NCBI GenBank assembly: GCA_910574455.1
Contig: CAJSYZ010000011.1
Coordinates: 186,001 to 250,000, forward strand
Length of the DNA stretch: 64,000 nucleotides
Direction of reading: 5' to 3'
From: Trichaptum fuscoviolaceum
Taxonomy: Eukaryota > Basidiomycota > Agaricomycetes > Hymenochaetales > Trichaptaceae
The translations under genes were made by a program, and so were the position numbers. Position 1 is the stretch's first letter; every line of letters starts with the position of its first letter. Below the pieces are notes generated by a model. The model saw only the letters and a program-made list of their open reading frames with translations, had not been told where the DNA came from and made no database searches. Below, one piece after another: positions 62,890 through 64,000 of the stretch.

Positions 62890-63893
62890 AAAGTCTTGAA
62901 AACAAACAACCCTGGACTTTGTGCTTGAGCACATAAGGAGCAGGAGACTCTTGCTCTGCAGGATGGGGATTATATTTTGTCCGCACACGCGCTGCCTGTC
63001 CGCCGTCGTCACCGCGAACACGTCCTCGTTGACTTTCTCATTCAGCTCAGCCCCAGCTTCCAGGTCCCGCTCCTGCCGCTTACTAGCCCCGTCGCCCGCG
63101 CCCTTCTCGACATCCCCGCCGCCACCTTTCCTGTCGGGGTGGCTCTCCTTCTCCGCGCGGTGGCCAGCGACGATGTCCAGCCCCGTGCGCCTGTTCGAGC
63201 CCAGCCCGCGCAGAAGACCGTCAACATCGCCCATTTCGCGGAGGGCGTCGAGGTTCTTCGGGTCTACGAGGCTCGCGAGCGCGTATGGCCCATACTGTCA
63301 AACGGACGCGGGTCCGACGCTGCAGGAACCGCACTCGGGTCCAGCGCCACGCGACTGCCAGCAGGGTTTTCATCTCCCTCTCCCGCCGCTTTCTTCCCCT
63401 TCTCCTAGCCGTCCCCGCCCACAGCTCTCGAGCGCAGGGTCGATGTGTCCGTCATCGAGTTCGCCGGGACGGACATCGTGCCCTTCTTCAGCGCCGTCGG
63501 CTAGTTGGCCGAGCTGAACGCGCTCGAGCCCTGCTGCGGCGAGGGCGACACCGCGATCGTAATTCTGGTGCGCTGTGGAGGTGCGCCGTCACTGGGACTG
63601 CGCGAGCGGTTAGGGTTGAAGTCGTACCCGTGGGCGTCGTTGAGGTCTGCCCCTCGGAGGTTGGAGTCTTTGAAAGAGGTGGCGGAGGTCGAGCGAAGGG
63701 TCGTGGTCCCCTGCGACGGTCGCTTCCCCGTCTGTCGAGAAGGTCGCCGCGCTGAGCTTCCGCATGTGGCCGCACCCCTCGCGTGTGCCTGGTACGAAGT
63801 GCGCGTGTAGCGGGGAGAGGTTGTTCTGGTCGAGCAGCGAGAGTGAGTCGATACCGGAGTTCGCGTCGGGGTTGTTTTCACGCAGTGCCATGG
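62890..63893 (-). pseudogene. Plasma-membrane-type Ca2+-ATPase, N-terminal part, truncated
   Basis: Minus-strand exons match the N-terminus of fungal PMC1-type calcium pumps. From the ATG at 63893: MALRENNPDANSGIDSLSLL and a disordered Ser/His-rich region. After unclear exons comes YGPYALASLVDPKNLDALRE, then MGDVDGLLRGLGSNRRTGLD, a charged linker, and TTADRQRVCGQNIIPILQ with SKSLLLLM, the stretch just before the first membrane helix. The next residues (LKHKVQ) are in another frame and the gene then stops. The P-type ATPase membrane and catalytic domains are absent. The break lies about 70 bases from the SINE-like repeat. The exons between 63240 and 63600 are uncertain, and the gene may start beyond the window. 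Confidence 0.62.
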
Positions 63894-64000
63894 AGGGAAG
63901 TTGTTTACGCTCGACCAGTTAAACAGCGTCGGCGAGAGTGGGATGGAGATATCAGAGTCGTCGCGCCCAGATGATTGGGACGACGTGCGAGAGCGCCGCC

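Noticed and set aside
1..64000. CRISPR arrays, operons, ribosome-binding sites or rRNA genes
   Set aside because: The window is eukaryotic with spliced genes; no regularly spaced repeat array or rRNA sequence was seen.

Overview
The window is eukaryotic and reads as a transposon-rich stretch of a filamentous basidiomycete, probably an Agaricomycete. The clues are short GT-AG introns of about 45 to 60 bases, a fungal cell-wall alpha-1,3-glucan synthase (Ags1/Mok1-type), a KDZ transposase with the cysteine cluster seen in mushroom genomes, and chromodomain Gypsy elements. Very little of it is ordinary single-copy genic DNA.

The organising feature is one ruined ags1 gene on the minus strand. 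Its pieces lie at 44414-45223 (extracellular part), 24060-24793 (membrane segment and start of the glycosyltransferase domain) and 6976-8484 (rest of that domain). Three transposons split it. A Gypsy chromovirus (Gypsy-1a, 8485-24059, duplication GTGAT) holds a complete second chromovirus (Gypsy-2, 17533-23871, duplication GTACG) in its 5' LTR and a 2.5 kb solo LTR (10654-13171, duplication GGATG) in pol. A TIR DNA element (24794-44413, 8-bp duplication GGCCATGT) contains captured Hsp70 sequence, and that sequence is itself split by a 15.8 kb KDZ transposon (27586-43374). A 1.47 kb hAT-type element (45224-46693) sits in the upstream part.

The KDZ element holds an apparently intact transposase gene (32008-35495) and at least five spliced cargo genes of unknown function. 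One encodes a probable zinc ribbon plus a SUMO-interaction-like motif. Its ends carry inverted repeats and repeated TAGACA motifs.

Left of the ags1 relic are a partial RS-rich gene (1-565), a second copy of the hAT-type element (646-2115), a low-complexity block, a WD40 relic and a complete DEDDy-type 3'-5' exonuclease-like gene (5457-6498). Both hAT copies carry the same captured fragment of a protein disulfide isomerase gene, with its CGHC active site.

Right of the relic, a second Gypsy-1 copy (47391-59921, duplication GTCGG) is split by a very young Copia element (52734-58550, duplication GCATG). Beyond it are a mariner-like MITE, a tannase relic, a tRNA-derived SINE, and the 5' part of a plasma-membrane-type Ca2+-ATPase gene that breaks off near the SINE.

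The LTR elements show two priming strategies. In both Gypsy families an 11-base site next to the 5' LTR is the exact complement of a site inside the LTR, and the two sites co-vary between families, which points to Tf1-like self-priming. The Copia element instead has a site matching the anticodon arm of initiator tRNA-Met. All protein identifications rest on reading motifs by eye; no database search was run.
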